Assembly: GCF_009708175.1 (NCBI RefSeq)
Contig: NZ_WMBB01000010.1
Location: 186,001-250,000, forward strand
Length of the DNA: 64,000 nt
Reading direction: 5' to 3'
Origin: Nocardia aurantiaca
GTDB lineage: Bacteria; Actinomycetota; Actinomycetes; Mycobacteriales; Mycobacteriaceae
The position numbers and the translations under genes were made by a program. How positions within the stretch are numbered: position 1 is the first letter of the stretch; every line of letters starts with the position of its first letter. This document shows positions 43,625-52,257 of the stretch, piece by piece. The notes under the pieces were generated by a model that was given only the letters and a program-made list of their open reading frames with translations, did not search any database and was not told the origin of the DNA.

Positions 43625-45787
43625 TTAGTCTCCGATCACGCTAACCGCGGGGTCCGCACCCGGTATCGGAAGCCGCCTGCTTCGGACGATGGTAGCCGCC
43701 GCGTAGCTGAGGCGAAGGACAACCGCCATTGTCTCGTTCCGAGGCACTCCTAACAGGCCCAGGAAGCGGCCTTGAACTGACGCTAGTGTATCGGCGAACT
43801 CCGGGGAAACCCTATCCACTTCGTCGGGGCGTCGCGCGTACAGGAAGGCCGGCGAGACCGGCTGCACCGCGAGACCATACCGTTCGGCCTCGATCCACAC
43901 CCGCTGCACCGCCTCCCCCGCTCGCGCGTAGGCGACCAGTTCCGCCGCATCGTCCGGCGGCGGCGCGTCGAATGTCACAGCCACCACCGCCGAGCTGGTT
44001 CGTACCCTTTCCCGGGTCGACTCGCCCAGCGCGAAACCGCCCGCCCAGGCTCGTACCAGCGCCATCACGTCGGCACGGCGGCCTATCTCGAGCTTGGCCA
44101 GCTCATCGGGGGCGAGGTCCAGGCTACGCAGATCCATCCCGGTCCGGGCATCGTCGCCGGGCCACCGCAGTTCGGCGAGCATCTCCCGGTGCATGCGGGG
44201 AGTCAGATAACGAACCCGGTCCGACTCGCCGAGCAGGAGGGCGAGAGCGTCGATATCGGCACGATCGGTCACTGATCGCAGCACCGCACCGGCGGCCGTG
44301 GCCGCTTCGGACAGAGCTGCCAGCACCGCCGGGGGCACCTGTGCACCATTGCCGAAGTTCCGATTGGTGTGCCGGGCGAGCAATGCCGGATAGTCGCGGG
44401 CCAGCGCCGGATCGGTGTCCCCGTCCAGACGCAGCACCGCCTCGAGCCGCCCCGGCCCGTCGACGCGCAGCTCGCTCGCACCGAGCATGCCCTGTGCGGC
44501 GGCCGCGGCCTTGGCGTTGTACAGCGCCGCCCCTACCGCCATCGCGCTACCGCGGTACGCGATGTCCACGATCGACGAACGTTCGGGTGCAAGGGAGATC
44601 GTGACGGTTTCGCCGCCGACGCCAAGGGTCCACGGCTGCGCATTGCCGACCGAGGGCGCCCGCTGCGCGCAGAACAGCACGGCCGCGATCCCGGATTCCG
44701 GGGCGGGCTCCTCGACCAGTGGCTGGGCCCAGGTCAGGTCGTCAACTGGATCCGGCTCGGTGAGTTCGTCGAGGCTGCGCTCCAAGTCCAATCGGGTGCG
44801 CCCGGACGGCAGCTTCGCGTTCAGGCCGATACGCCGCACCGCCGTCGCGACGCTGGCGCCGCCGTGCAGTACTTCCGAGCCCAGCTGCGGCCAGCTGTTG
44901 AGGCTTTCGCCCAGCTCCACCATGCTGGCTGCGGCCCGGCCGGAGAGGTTGCGGCCGTCCAGGATGCGGATGAGGTACGGCGCCTTCTCCCTGGGGGTCA
45001 GCCCACGCAGTTCAGCGGTACCGATATCGCCGATCAAGCCATGGAACGGCGGCCGGTCCGGCTCGAGGTCGAAGCGTTCCACATCGAGCAGGCCACGGTC
45101 GCTGGTCTGCATGAGCAGGGGCAGCCGATGCCGACGGGCGCCCTCGCGCACCGCGAGCTTGATGTCGAACGAGTCGCATTCCTCGACGACGATCGACAGA
45201 TCAGCGAGGAACTCGTCGAGATTCTCGTCGGTCACGCCGGCATGGAAGACTTCCACCGGCAGGTACGGATCGAGCTCCGCGATCCGCCGCGCGGTGACCA
45301 CCGCCTTGTTTCCACCGATGTCGAACAGGGTGCCGGGAATGCGATTCAGATTGACCAGTTCTATCGCATCGAAGTCCGCGAGCCGCAGTCGGCCGCAAAT
45401 ACCTTCCAGCGCAAGGGTATACGCCACAGCATGGCCTACGCTCTGCCCGACCACGCCGATGGACAATCCACCGAGCTGTTCCTGTTCGGCGTAGGTGAGG
45501 TTGTTGCGATTGCGGTCCAGCCGGACGATTCGCAGCAGCTGCGGGCCCGGCAGGCCCAGCACCCGATGCCGCCACGGATAGTAAACCCAGCGATCGGCTT
45601 CCGGCCCTTCCGTCAAGTCGGGAGGGGCCACGAGGTTAGCGAATTCCGCTCGCAGCAAATCGCGCAAATCGGAAAATTCGACGTTCGAATCGGCGCGCAA
45701 TGCTGCGAGCAGCATGGCATCCTCCGGATTCGATTCATCGAGCAGCAACGGACGGAATTCACCATCCGAAGGAATATCGGCGACCAT
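43625..45787 (-). CDS. moeY: Rv1355c/MoeY-like fusion of a ThiF/E1 domain and a nitroreductase-like domain
   Basis: A 720-residue protein. Residues ~95-330 form an E1-like (ThiF/MoeB) adenylating domain: VVGQSVGHAVAYTLAL (a degenerate GxGxxG), ADFDAIELVNLNR and GNKAVVTARRIAELDP. Residues ~375-700 form a nitroreductase-like flavin domain (CAQRAPSVGNAQPWTL at the start, ending GRFLGLLGVP). E1 domains activate a C-terminal carboxylate with ATP, and nitroreductase domains use FMN. M. tuberculosis Rv1355c has the same fusion beside DcpA. The moeY name is historical; a molybdopterin role is unproven. The gene lies 2 bases downstream of the acyltransferase-like gene and 1 base before the c-di-GMP gene. 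Confidence 0.8.
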   Translation of the reverse strand: MVADIPSDGEFRPLLLDESNPEDAMLLAALRADSNVEFSDLRDLLRAEFANLVAPPDLTEGPEADRWVYYPWRHRVLGLPGPQLLRIVRLDRNRNNLTYAEQEQLGGLSIGVVGQSVGHAVAYTLALEGICGRLRLADFDAIELVNLNRIPGTLFDIGGNKAVVTARRIAELDPYLPVEVFHAGVTDENLDEFLADLSIVVEECDSFDIKLAVREGARRHRLPLLMQTSDRGLLDVERFDLEPDRPPFHGLIGDIGTAELRGLTPREKAPYLIRILDGRNLSGRAAASMVELGESLNSWPQLGSEVLHGGASVATAVRRIGLNAKLPSGRTRLDLERSLDELTEPDPVDDLTWAQPLVEEPAPESGIAAVLFCAQRAPSVGNAQPWTLGVGGETVTISLAPERSSIVDIAYRGSAMAVGAALYNAKAAAAAQGMLGASELRVDGPGRLEAVLRLDGDTDPALARDYPALLARHTNRNFGNGAQVPPAVLAALSEAATAAGAVLRSVTDRADIDALALLLGESDRVRYLTPRMHREMLAELRWPGDDARTGMDLRSLDLAPDELAKLEIGRRADVMALVRAWAGGFALGESTRERVRTSSAVVAVTFDAPPPDDAAELVAYARAGEAVQRVWIEAERYGLAVQPVSPAFLYARRPDEVDRVSPEFADTLASVQGRFLGLLGVPRNETMAVVLRLSYAAATIVRSRRLPIPGADPAVSVIGD

Positions 45788-45789
45788 TG

Positions 45790-46539
45790 TTACGCGAGTC
45801 CCTCACCCCGAGCCCACGCGGTCGGCAATTTCTGGCCTGATTTCGCAAATTCCAGCACTTCGGAATCGATCAACCGCACTTGGGATTCCGTGGCGACAGA
45901 CCGATAGGTTTGCATGTCGTACCAGACCGGCACGGTGCGATAACGGTCATCGGGATACGACGACGCCGGAATCCACCACGCCACGTTCGCACCGCTGCTC
46001 CGATAGCACCTGAGGGCATGCTCGGGCGCGACGCCAACCTCGTACCGGACGTCGAGCAGCATCATGGAGTGGACATAGGCGCGAGCGATCCAGTCCACCA
46101 GCACGCCGCGATGCTCGACATCGCGCGCGGTCCAGCCCGCCTTGCCCTCGATCACGCCCGCCGGGATCTGATCGGCGACCATCCGGCGGAACGCGACCTC
46201 ACCGGGCAGTCCCGCCCAACTCGCCACCGCGTGCACTTCGTCCACGTGCTTGTAGGGACCCGAGACGCGCATCCCAGCCACGGCCCTGCCATCCGAGTCC
46301 AGCGCTACGCCGAAAAGCGTGGTGGAACGGCCGTCGATCACTTTGTCGTATTCGAGCGCGTCCTCTGTGCCGAAGTTTCGGTAAACCTCTCGCGCTCCAT
46401 CCATACACTTGCGCCATAACCCGAGATCCGCCTGCGGCGGCCCGATCAGGAATGTGTATCCAGACTGCGGATCCCGTGATTGGAACATGCCGTCACCAGG
46501 CCCTTCCGCCGGGACGAGCGCGATCGGTTCGACTGCCAT
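45790..46539 (-). CDS. GNAT-fold / FeeM-like N-acyltransferase family protein (Rv1356c position)
   Basis: A 249-residue protein (ATG 46539; the frame stays open to TTG 46695, so up to 301 residues). YTFLIGPPQ and REVYRNFG near residues 28 and 52, then LFGVALDSDGRAVAGMRVSGPY near 75-96 and ALRCYRSSGANVAWW near 192, resemble the autoinducer-synthase/FeeM N-acyl amino acid synthase fold, where an acyl-ACP donates its chain to an amine. I rate this as a fold-level match only. Its TAA is 2 bases before the MoeY-like start, so both are one transcription unit. GGAG nine bases before ATG 46539 supports that start. Confidence 0.55.
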   Translation of the reverse strand: MAVEPIALVPAEGPGDGMFQSRDPQSGYTFLIGPPQADLGLWRKCMDGAREVYRNFGTEDALEYDKVIDGRSTTLFGVALDSDGRAVAGMRVSGPYKHVDEVHAVASWAGLPGEVAFRRMVADQIPAGVIEGKAGWTARDVEHRGVLVDWIARAYVHSMMLLDVRYEVGVAPEHALRCYRSSGANVAWWIPASSYPDDRYRTVPVWYDMQTYRSVATESQVRLIDSEVLEFAKSGQKLPTAWARGEGLA

Positions 46540-46792
46540 GTAGTTCCGCTCCACTAATGCGCTGACTTCGCGCAATCCTCCTGCGTCCACGCCCGATACG
46601 GCCGTGCTTCGACCATGCCCGGCACGGGCACCTAGGGGAGTATCCGTCAGCCAACTGAAATTGTCCAGGCATCCGGCAAATGCTCCGAAACCCAAGAGCA
46701 GTTCTCGAAATCACCCCAGGTCAAACCATTGCTTCCAGTCATGAAATACAACGACAAGACCAGTTGGTTCTCATTCGGTTAACGTCCAGCAA

Positions 46793-47227
46793 TCAGACCA
46801 GGATGGAGATGAAAAGCTCCACTTCGGCCGGTCCGTTCCAGATCTCGATCTCTTCACGGTAGGCGCGGGTGATCTCGGCCGACGCGGTCGCGTCATCGAC
46901 CTGAGCCCAGACATCCTCGGCCAGATCGTGGTAGTCGCCGTTGGGGCGGAAGCGGGCGTAGACGCCCTTGGGAACGCGGATGAGAACGTCGCCGACGGGG
47001 ACGTCGTCGGGGCCCGGGTACTCGTAGGAGACCAGGACGTTGTAGTTGCCGGCCGGGTCGGGGACGTAGACGGTGGCCAGCGGGCGCTGGGTGTCGTCGC
47101 GGTCGCGGAGGCGGTCGCGCAGGAATTCGATGAGCTCGCTGTTGGAGACCTTGAAGCTGGGACGTACCCGCGGCACCACCAGGCCGCCGTAGACCCCGCC
47201 GGGCCGGACCACGATCGAATACGTCAT
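46793..47227 (-). CDS. GyrI-like / AraC effector-binding domain protein B
   Basis: A 144-residue stand-alone effector-binding domain (SHS2 fold, as in SbmC/GyrI and the C-termini of AraC regulators). It has two similar halves with NYNVLVSYEYPGPDDVP near 72 and VPKGVYARFRPNG near 92, then an acidic helix and EIEIWNG near 127. Such domains bind small molecules, and some are cyclopropanoid hydrolases. ATG 47227 overlaps the stop of the preceding paralogue (ATGA), so the two proteins are co-translated and may work together. No DNA-binding domain is fused. Confidence 0.75.
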   Translation of the reverse strand: MTYSIVVRPGGVYGGLVVPRVRPSFKVSNSELIEFLRDRLRDRDDTQRPLATVYVPDPAGNYNVLVSYEYPGPDDVPVGDVLIRVPKGVYARFRPNGDYHDLAEDVWAQVDDATASAEITRAYREEIEIWNGPAEVELFISILV

Positions 47228-47667
47228 GAGGGTTCGACCGCCAGATAGAGATCGATCTTGTAGGCGTGCGGGTAGGTCTCGAAGTCGCCGGTGTGAATGC
47301 GCTTGATCTGCTTGTGTTCCTCGGCGTAGGCGATCTGGGTCCACAGGTCGGTCATGACCTGGGGAAAGTTGCCGACCGAGGAGAAGCGGGCGTAGGTGCC
47401 GCGAGGCAGACGGGCCACGATGTGGCCGCGGGTCACCTGGTCCAGCGAGCTGCACTGGTAGCCGACGATCTGGGTGTTGTAGGTGCCCAGTTCGGCTGCG
47501 TAGTCGGTGTAGGCCGAGGCCAGCGGGCCGCCGAGTTCCTGATGCAGGACAGCGGCCCAGGCCACCTCCAGATCGTGGTCACGCAGTTCACCGAGCGCAC
47601 GTTTGGGACTGCGCACCGGCAACCCGGCGACCCATGTCTCGTCCCGCTCGACGATCTCGAACTGCAT
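47224..47667 (-). CDS. GyrI-like / AraC effector-binding domain protein A
   Basis: A 147-residue effector-binding-domain protein: MQFEIVERDETWVAGLPVRSP start (the common 'R/E..VAG' strand), GYQCSS near 69, ARLPRGTYARF near 84 and the final strand KIDLYLAVEPS. It is followed by its paralogue in an ATGA overlap. The halves of A and B share LPRGTYARF / VPKGVYARF, showing duplication. The role is probably binding or modifying a xenobiotic; substrate unknown. ATG 47667 has GGAAGG-like sequence upstream. Confidence 0.78.
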   Translation of the reverse strand: MQFEIVERDETWVAGLPVRSPKRALGELRDHDLEVAWAAVLHQELGGPLASAYTDYAAELGTYNTQIVGYQCSSLDQVTRGHIVARLPRGTYARFSSVGNFPQVMTDLWTQIAYAEEHKQIKRIHTGDFETYPHAYKIDLYLAVEPS

Positions 47668-47775
47668 GTGGAAGGAACTCTCTCGAGGTGTGATTCACAG
47701 CCAGTCGGCCAGGCCTTCGCCATGCTATCAATCACCCAGGACCGTGCTCGGCGACACGACAGAGCCGCTCACCTC

Positions 47776-48462
47776 TCACCTCTCGGCGGAACTTCCATCG
47801 CGGCGGCGGTGCGGGCGGGCCATCGGAGCGTGCCAGTGCCGGTACAGCGCGAGCAGGCGCAGACCGACCGCGCCCGCCCCCGCGAAACCACCTGTCCAGT
47901 AGGTGTATTGGCCGTAGTGCAGCAGCAGTGCCGTCGCCACCGAACCGAGCAGGGCGGGCACGGCATAGAGCTCGCCGTCACTGAGCACGCTGGGCGTGAC
48001 ACCCGCGAGCACGTCGCGAGTCACACCGCCGCCCACCGCGGTCACCAGCCCCAGCGCCGCCGAGGAGGTGGCCGACATGCCGTGCTGAAAAGCGGTCACG
48101 GTGCCGGTCACACAGAAGATGCCGAGGCCGATGGCGTCGGCGACTTTCAGCGGCGTGCGGACCAGGCGCGCCGGTGGATGCCAGAAGAAGATGACAGCCG
48201 CGGCCAGCAGTGCGACGCCGGCATAGGAGACCTGGACGAAGGCCAGCGGCGGGATGCGGCCGATGACGAGGTCGCGAATCACGCCGCCGCCGGTGGCGGT
48301 GGCGACCGCGAGCACCGCGATGCCGACCACATCGAAGCGGCGGCGCACCGCGAGCAGCGCGCCCGACGCTCCGAATGCGAACACGCCCAGCAGGTTTCCC
48401 ACACTCTGCGCCGCGTCGACAGGGGTGCCGAGTTCGACGAGATCACTCATTGCGGGACCCAC
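47776..48462 (-). CDS. TRIC-type (UPF0126) cation channel family membrane protein
   Basis: A 228-residue membrane protein (224 from ATG 48450). It is a duplicated three-helix unit: FGASGALLAVRRRFDVVGIAVLA with TATGGGVIRDLVIG, then VTGTVTAFQHGM with LVTAVGGGVTRDVLAG. The paired GGG-x-x-RD loops are the K+/cation-binding signature of prokaryotic TRIC channels. It would form a homotrimeric cation channel in the plasma membrane. GTG 48462 is the frame opening; AAGGAAA upstream serves either start. The gene is divergent from udgB. Confidence 0.88.
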   Translation of the reverse strand: MGPAMSDLVELGTPVDAAQSVGNLLGVFAFGASGALLAVRRRFDVVGIAVLAVATATGGGVIRDLVIGRIPPLAFVQVSYAGVALLAAAVIFFWHPPARLVRTPLKVADAIGLGIFCVTGTVTAFQHGMSATSSAALGLVTAVGGGVTRDVLAGVTPSVLSDGELYAVPALLGSVATALLLHYGQYTYWTGGFAGAGAVGLRLLALYRHWHAPMARPHRRRDGSSAER

Positions 48463-48568
48463 TTTCCTTCCCTATCGCTAACTTTCGGCTACCGACGTAT
48501 AGTATGCCCGTCCGCCACACCGGCACTCCGCCGCACGGTCGGAGCCGCTTTATGGTTGAGTCGCCCCT

Positions 48569-49291
48569 GTGTGCCGCACAATTGCCCAGCTAGACGCGGA
48601 ACTTACCGCGTGTCGCTCCTGCCCCCGACTGGTGGCGTGGCGGGAGCAGGTCGCACACGAGAAGCGGGCCGCGTACAGTGACGAAAATTACTGGGGCAAG
48701 CCGGTTCCCGGGTTCGGTCCCGCCGACGCCCGGCTGCTCGTAGTGGGCCTGGCCCCGGCCGCGCACGGCGGCAATCGCACCGGACGGATGTTCACCGGCG
48801 ACCGCAGCGGCGACGTCCTCATCGCCGCTATGCACGCCGCCGGGCTGACCAATCGGCCCACCAGTGTGTCCGCCGACGACAGCCTGCGCCTGCTGGGCAC
48901 CCGCATGACCGCGCCGGTGCACTGTGCGCCACCCGACAACACACCCACACCTGTCGAACGCGATACCTGCCGCCACTGGCTGACGGCCGAATTGACGCTG
49001 CTCGCACCCACTCTCCGCGCGATCGTCGTGCTCGGCGGCTGGGGCTGGCAGGCGCTGCTGCCCGCCCTGTCCGAATCCGGCTGGGCGATACCCAAACCCA
49101 AGCCGCGCTTCGCCCACGGCGCGCATGTCGAGCTGGCTCCGGCCGCCCACGACCGAGCCCCGCTGCACCTGTTCGGCACCTATCACCCCTCACAACAGAA
49201 CACCTTCACCGGCCGCCTCACTCCGGCCATGCTCGAGCAGGTCCTCACCGACGCGGCCCACGCCGCCGGGCTGCCCGGCCACCGCCCCTAG
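48569..49291 (+). CDS. Family 5 uracil-DNA glycosylase (UdgB-type)
   Basis: A 240-residue DNA repair glycosylase that removes uracil and other deaminated bases. GLAPAAHGGNRTGRMFTGD at residues ~56-74 is motif A of family 5, whose lack of a polar acid/Asn in the water-activating position is diagnostic. CRSCPRL near 16 begins the iron-sulphur region, and YHPSQQNTFTGRL near 208 is motif B with the His. Actinobacterial genomes, rich in C, usually carry this thermostable-type enzyme. The start is GTG 48569. Confidence 0.9.
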   Translation: MCRTIAQLDAELTACRSCPRLVAWREQVAHEKRAAYSDENYWGKPVPGFGPADARLLVVGLAPAAHGGNRTGRMFTGDRSGDVLIAAMHAAGLTNRPTSVSADDSLRLLGTRMTAPVHCAPPDNTPTPVERDTCRHWLTAELTLLAPTLRAIVVLGGWGWQALLPALSESGWAIPKPKPRFAHGAHVELAPAAHDRAPLHLFGTYHPSQQNTFTGRLTPAMLEQVLTDAAHAAGLPGHRP

Positions 49292-49414
49292 ACCGACCGC
49301 GATGGGCGGCTCGATTCGACTGTCCGGGCATCGCATCCGACGAGGTCGCCGACGCCGGGACGGACGGTCGCAGCGGGTGCGCGGCACTCGCGATGGTGGG
49401 ACCGTCGGACCGGA

Positions 49415-49426
49415 TACGATGCGGTC
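49415..49426 (+). promoter_or_regulatory. -10 box and leaderless start of a TetR gene
   Basis: TACGAT at 49415-49420 followed by six bases and GTG 49427. The same box occurs before the mannosyltransferase gene (36524). No Shine-Dalgarno sequence precedes the start, so a leaderless transcript is likely. Confidence 0.5.
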
Positions 49427-50095
49427 GTGAGCAGGGCCGATAACGAATCCGAGCGGGAGGGGACGGCCGCCGACGGGGCGGCCGGGGGTGTGAAGGCGCG
49501 CCGCAGCCGGGCCGAGACGCGGCAGCGGCTGCTGGACGCGGCGTTCGAGGCGTTCGCGGAGGAGGGTTTCGGGCGGTGTTCGGTCGAGCAGGTGTGCGAG
49601 CGGGCCGGCTTCACCCGGGGCGCGTTCTATTCGAATTTCACCTCGCTGGAGGAGCTGTTCCTGGCCATGTGGGAGCAGCGGTCGGCCTCGATGCTGGCCG
49701 AGGCGGCGGCGGTGCTGGACGCGCCCGGCAGCGTGGCCGAGGATGCGCGGCGGGCGGTGGAACAGGTGCTGGCGGCGGTTCCGGTGGACGACAAGTGGTT
49801 TCGGATCACCTCCGAATTCACCGCACACGCGCTGCGCAATCCGGCCTTGCGGCAGGTGATGGTGGCGCGGGAGGAAGCGATCGCCGCGGCGCTCACGCCG
49901 GTGGTGGTGGCACTCATACGGCGCAATGGCCGGCGGGTGCCGGATCCGGCCGCGCTGGGACGGGCGCTGGTGGCGGTGCACGACGGCACGCTCGGCCAGT
50001 GCCTGCTGGAACCGGACAATGCGGCCGTGCGCGAGTATCGGCTCGACCTGTTCCTACGGGTACTCGATTCCTATAGCGAGCCGGTCGAGGATTGA
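49427..50095 (+). CDS. TetR family transcriptional regulator
   Basis: A 222-residue TetR-type repressor. A low-complexity acidic head (about 25 residues) precedes the HTH: RQRLLDAAFEAFAEEGF, then VEQVCERAGFTRGAFYSNFTSLEELF (residues ~54-79). The helical C-terminal domain shows no recognisable ligand. The FYSNF signature places it among regulators of efflux or fatty-acid genes. It stands alone between udgB and the C-rich spacer before tRNA-Ala, and probably regulates itself. Confidence 0.87.
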   Translation: MSRADNESEREGTAADGAAGGVKARRSRAETRQRLLDAAFEAFAEEGFGRCSVEQVCERAGFTRGAFYSNFTSLEELFLAMWEQRSASMLAEAAAVLDAPGSVAEDARRAVEQVLAAVPVDDKWFRITSEFTAHALRNPALRQVMVAREEAIAAALTPVVVALIRRNGRRVPDPAALGRALVAVHDGTLGQCLLEPDNAAVREYRLDLFLRVLDSYSEPVED

Positions 50096-50641
50096 CTGCC
50101 CAGTCGCGCCGGGCCGGTGCGGCCCGAAACCCCGCACCCTTTCGTCTCGGAATTCCGGCGAGTCGTGCGCGATGGCATGCAGCACGTGATGGCGTAGCCG
50201 GCGCAGGATCAGAAGCGGGGTTTGACGATGAAAAGTCGTCGAGCGCTTTTCCGCGGTAATCCTGTACGCGCCGAACGAATTCCGCCGCGATAACGAGCAG
50301 ATGGTCGAGGCTCGCATGCGCATGCATCAAAACCGGCTGTAATGAAAATTCCGCTCACCGGCCCGAAACTCACCCAGCGCCCCGCGCGCCCCGCTCCCCT
50401 TCGCCATCCGCACCACCTACCGCCCGCGCCCACTCACCGCACCGCCACTCGGTCCCCCATCCCCAGCACCGCCGCCCCGAATCACCCCACTCCCGCCGAC
50501 ACCCCCCGCACCCACACTCCACCACCCGCCAATGCCCCTCCACCCCCACCCCATCCCAAGAAACCACCTCCAACCAGCCGATTCGTCGACTCCCCGCCAC
50601 ACCTGCTAAAGTTCTCCAGCGCGGGCCGGAAACGTCCCCGC
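50096..50641. other. Gene-free, strongly C-skewed spacer upstream of tRNA-Ala
   Basis: This 546-base region has no credible gene. From about 50,345 to 50,620 the plus strand is dominated by C and A with very few G (runs such as CCACCCCC and CCCATCCCC), giving long but spurious open frames in both strands. The strand asymmetry is the strongest in the window. Bases 50,100-50,340 show nothing recognisable. Confidence 0.45.
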
Positions 50642-50717
50642 GGGGCTATAGCGCAGTTGGTAGCGCGTCTCGTTCGCATCGAGAAGGTCAGGGGTTCGAT
50701 TCCCCTTAGCTCCACCA
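50642..50717 (+). tRNA. tRNA-Ala (anticodon CGC)
   Basis: A complete cloverleaf: acceptor GGGGCTA/TAGCTCC (one G-T pair), D-loop with AGTTGGTAG, anticodon stem TCTCG/CGAGA around loop TTCGCAT, so the anticodon is CGC reading GCG (Ala), and T-arm CAGGGGTTCGATTCCCCT. The discriminator A and an encoded CCA (50715-50717) follow. The gene lies in the plus strand behind the C-rich spacer and is followed by a hairpin terminator. Confidence 0.96.
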
Positions 50718-50721
50718 AATA

Positions 50722-50767
50722 TCCCTTACTCGAACCCGGTACCGCATAGATCCCGGCGAGTAAGGGA
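50722..50767 (+). terminator. Rho-independent terminator after tRNA-Ala
   Basis: TCCCTTACTCG (50722-50732) and CGAGTAAGGGA (50757-50767) form a perfect 11-bp stem with a 24-base loop, followed by the T-rich ATTTCTCGTTT. It starts 5 bases after the tRNA end. Confidence 0.65.
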
Positions 50768-51114
50768 ATTTCTCGTTTCGGGGGGCCTGCTCGGGAGCCT
50801 GCGGCGGCCTTCAGGGTGGTCGGTGTGAGGTAGTGCAGCGGCCGGTTCCCCGCCGTGCGCGCAGTGTGGCCGCTTCCTGGAAGCCCCAGCGGTACCGATC
50901 TGTGGGCCTACCGAACCGCACCCGAACCCGCGCCGATCCCGGTTCGAATACCGTGATCTCGAGAGTCTTGTTACACGGATCTGCGAAGGACGCGACCGAG
51001 GCGTACCTGTTCACCGGCCCACCGGAGGTCGGATCGTCGTGGCATGTGTCAACCTGGGGAACTCCCCACTTCTGCTCGATGCCAGTGGCCACCCGTCAAA
51101 CGAGGAGCACCCTT
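50768..51114. other. Spacer between tRNA-Ala terminator and SDR gene
   Basis: About 350 bases. Frames run through in both strands, but none has a ribosome site or a recognisable family. There is no duplication of the tRNA 3' end within the window, so an integration site is not supported. Near its end GAGGAG (51100-51105) is the ribosome site of the next gene. Confidence 0.4.
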
Positions 51115-51960
51115 ATGACCACCCCGAACACTGTCCTGATCACCGGCACGTCCTCCGGCATCGGCTTGGCCACCGCCATCGCCGCCGCCCGTGCCGGTTG
51201 GACGACCATCGCGACCATGCGTGATACGGGCAAGGCCGAGGTGCTGTCGAAGGCCGCCGCCGATAATGGTGTCGCGGACCGCATTCAGGTCAAGCGCTTG
51301 GACGTGGTCGACCCCGAAAGCATCGCCGCCTGCCTGGACGAGGTGATCGCCGAGCACGGCCGCCTCGACGCGCTGGTCAACAACGCCGGTGCCGCCCAGG
51401 TCGGCACCATCGAACTGAGCAGCCTCGACGAGGTCCGCGCCGCCATGGAGGTGAACTTCTTCGGCGTGGTCGCCACCACCCGCGCCGCCCTGCCCCATCT
51501 ACGCGCCGCCCAGGGTCGGGTAATCACCGTCACCAGCGTCGGCGGCGCGGTAGGCCAGCCCTTCAACGAGGCGTACTGCGCGGCCAAGTTCGCCGTCGAG
51601 GGCTTCATGCAGTCTCTTGCCCCCGTCGCCGCCTCCGTCGGCGTTGATATCACCGTGGTCGAACCGGGCGCGGTCGCCAGCGAGTTCGTCGCCAACCTCG
51701 GCGTGGACAGGCCCGCCCTGGTCGCGGCGGCCGGGCCCTACGCCCCGGCCCTCGAGGCGTACTTTGCCCGCACCCAGCATGCTTTTGACAACGCTCAGAC
51801 TCCGGCCGAGGCCGCCGCTCCGATCATCGGCGCTTTGACCGCGGACCGCCCGCCCTTCCGCGTCCAGACCTCGGACTGGGCTCGCGACTTCGTCGCCACC
51901 ACGCTGGCCGACCTCGACGGCTCCGCCGTCCAGACCCTCACCCGCGCCTGGGTCCGCTGA
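51115..51960 (+). CDS. Short-chain dehydrogenase/reductase (YdfG/17-beta-HSD-like)
   Basis: A 281-residue classical SDR: TGTSSGIGLATA at residues ~10-21, LVNNAGAAQVG near 87, Ser in VTSVGG near 139 and YCAAK near 156-160. The C-terminal part of about 80 residues after the catalytic lysine is longer than in minimal SDRs, with VEPGAVASEF as in steroid-type members. ATG 51115 has GAGGAG ten bases upstream. A scrap of a second SDR lies just downstream (52094-52190). Confidence 0.88.
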   Translation: MTTPNTVLITGTSSGIGLATAIAAARAGWTTIATMRDTGKAEVLSKAAADNGVADRIQVKRLDVVDPESIAACLDEVIAEHGRLDALVNNAGAAQVGTIELSSLDEVRAAMEVNFFGVVATTRAALPHLRAAQGRVITVTSVGGAVGQPFNEAYCAAKFAVEGFMQSLAPVAASVGVDITVVEPGAVASEFVANLGVDRPALVAAAGPYAPALEAYFARTQHAFDNAQTPAEAAAPIIGALTADRPPFRVQTSDWARDFVATTLADLDGSAVQTLTRAWVR

Positions 51961-52093
51961 ATCACCCGGCGCCGCGCACTGAACCGGGGCTGCGCGTCAC
52001 CTCCGCCGGTAGGCGCGAGCCGTACGGTGATCCCAGGAAGTGCGATCCACTCACTGCAGCATGGAGGAAATCCGGCGGCGGTGCCCTGGACCC

Positions 52094-52190
52094 GTGGCCG
52101 AGGCCATCATCTACGCCCACCTGTAGCCGCAGAACGTCACCATCCGGGAGATCGTCCTCGCCGCCACCGACAGCAAGTCCGGCCCCCGGA
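52094..52190 (+). pseudogene. C-terminal remnant of another SDR with an in-frame stop
   Basis: The frame at 52094 reads VAEAIIYAHL, a TAG stop, then PQNVTIREIVLAATDSKSGP. This is the standard tail of YdfG-like SDRs (pattern 'VAEAIxYALxQPxxVxIxEIxLxPTxQ'), interrupted exactly where the conserved Q/S-x-P sits. Nothing of the cofactor-binding half is found upstream. The 296-base gap 51961-52257 holds nothing else. Confidence 0.5.
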
Positions 52191-52257
52191 GGGCGTGCGC
52201 CGGTTATCGGATGCGCGGCTGCACCGCCACGATGCGCGGCGGTGCAGCCCGGATTCC

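Noticed and set aside
50342..50749. 135-codon ORF reading through the tRNA-Ala gene
   Set aside because: Pro/Thr-rich product of the C-skewed spacer; it overlaps a complete tRNA and is not gene-like.
50642..51114. Integration (att) site at the 3' end of tRNA-Ala
   Set aside because: No second copy of the tRNA 3' end and no integrase gene within the window.
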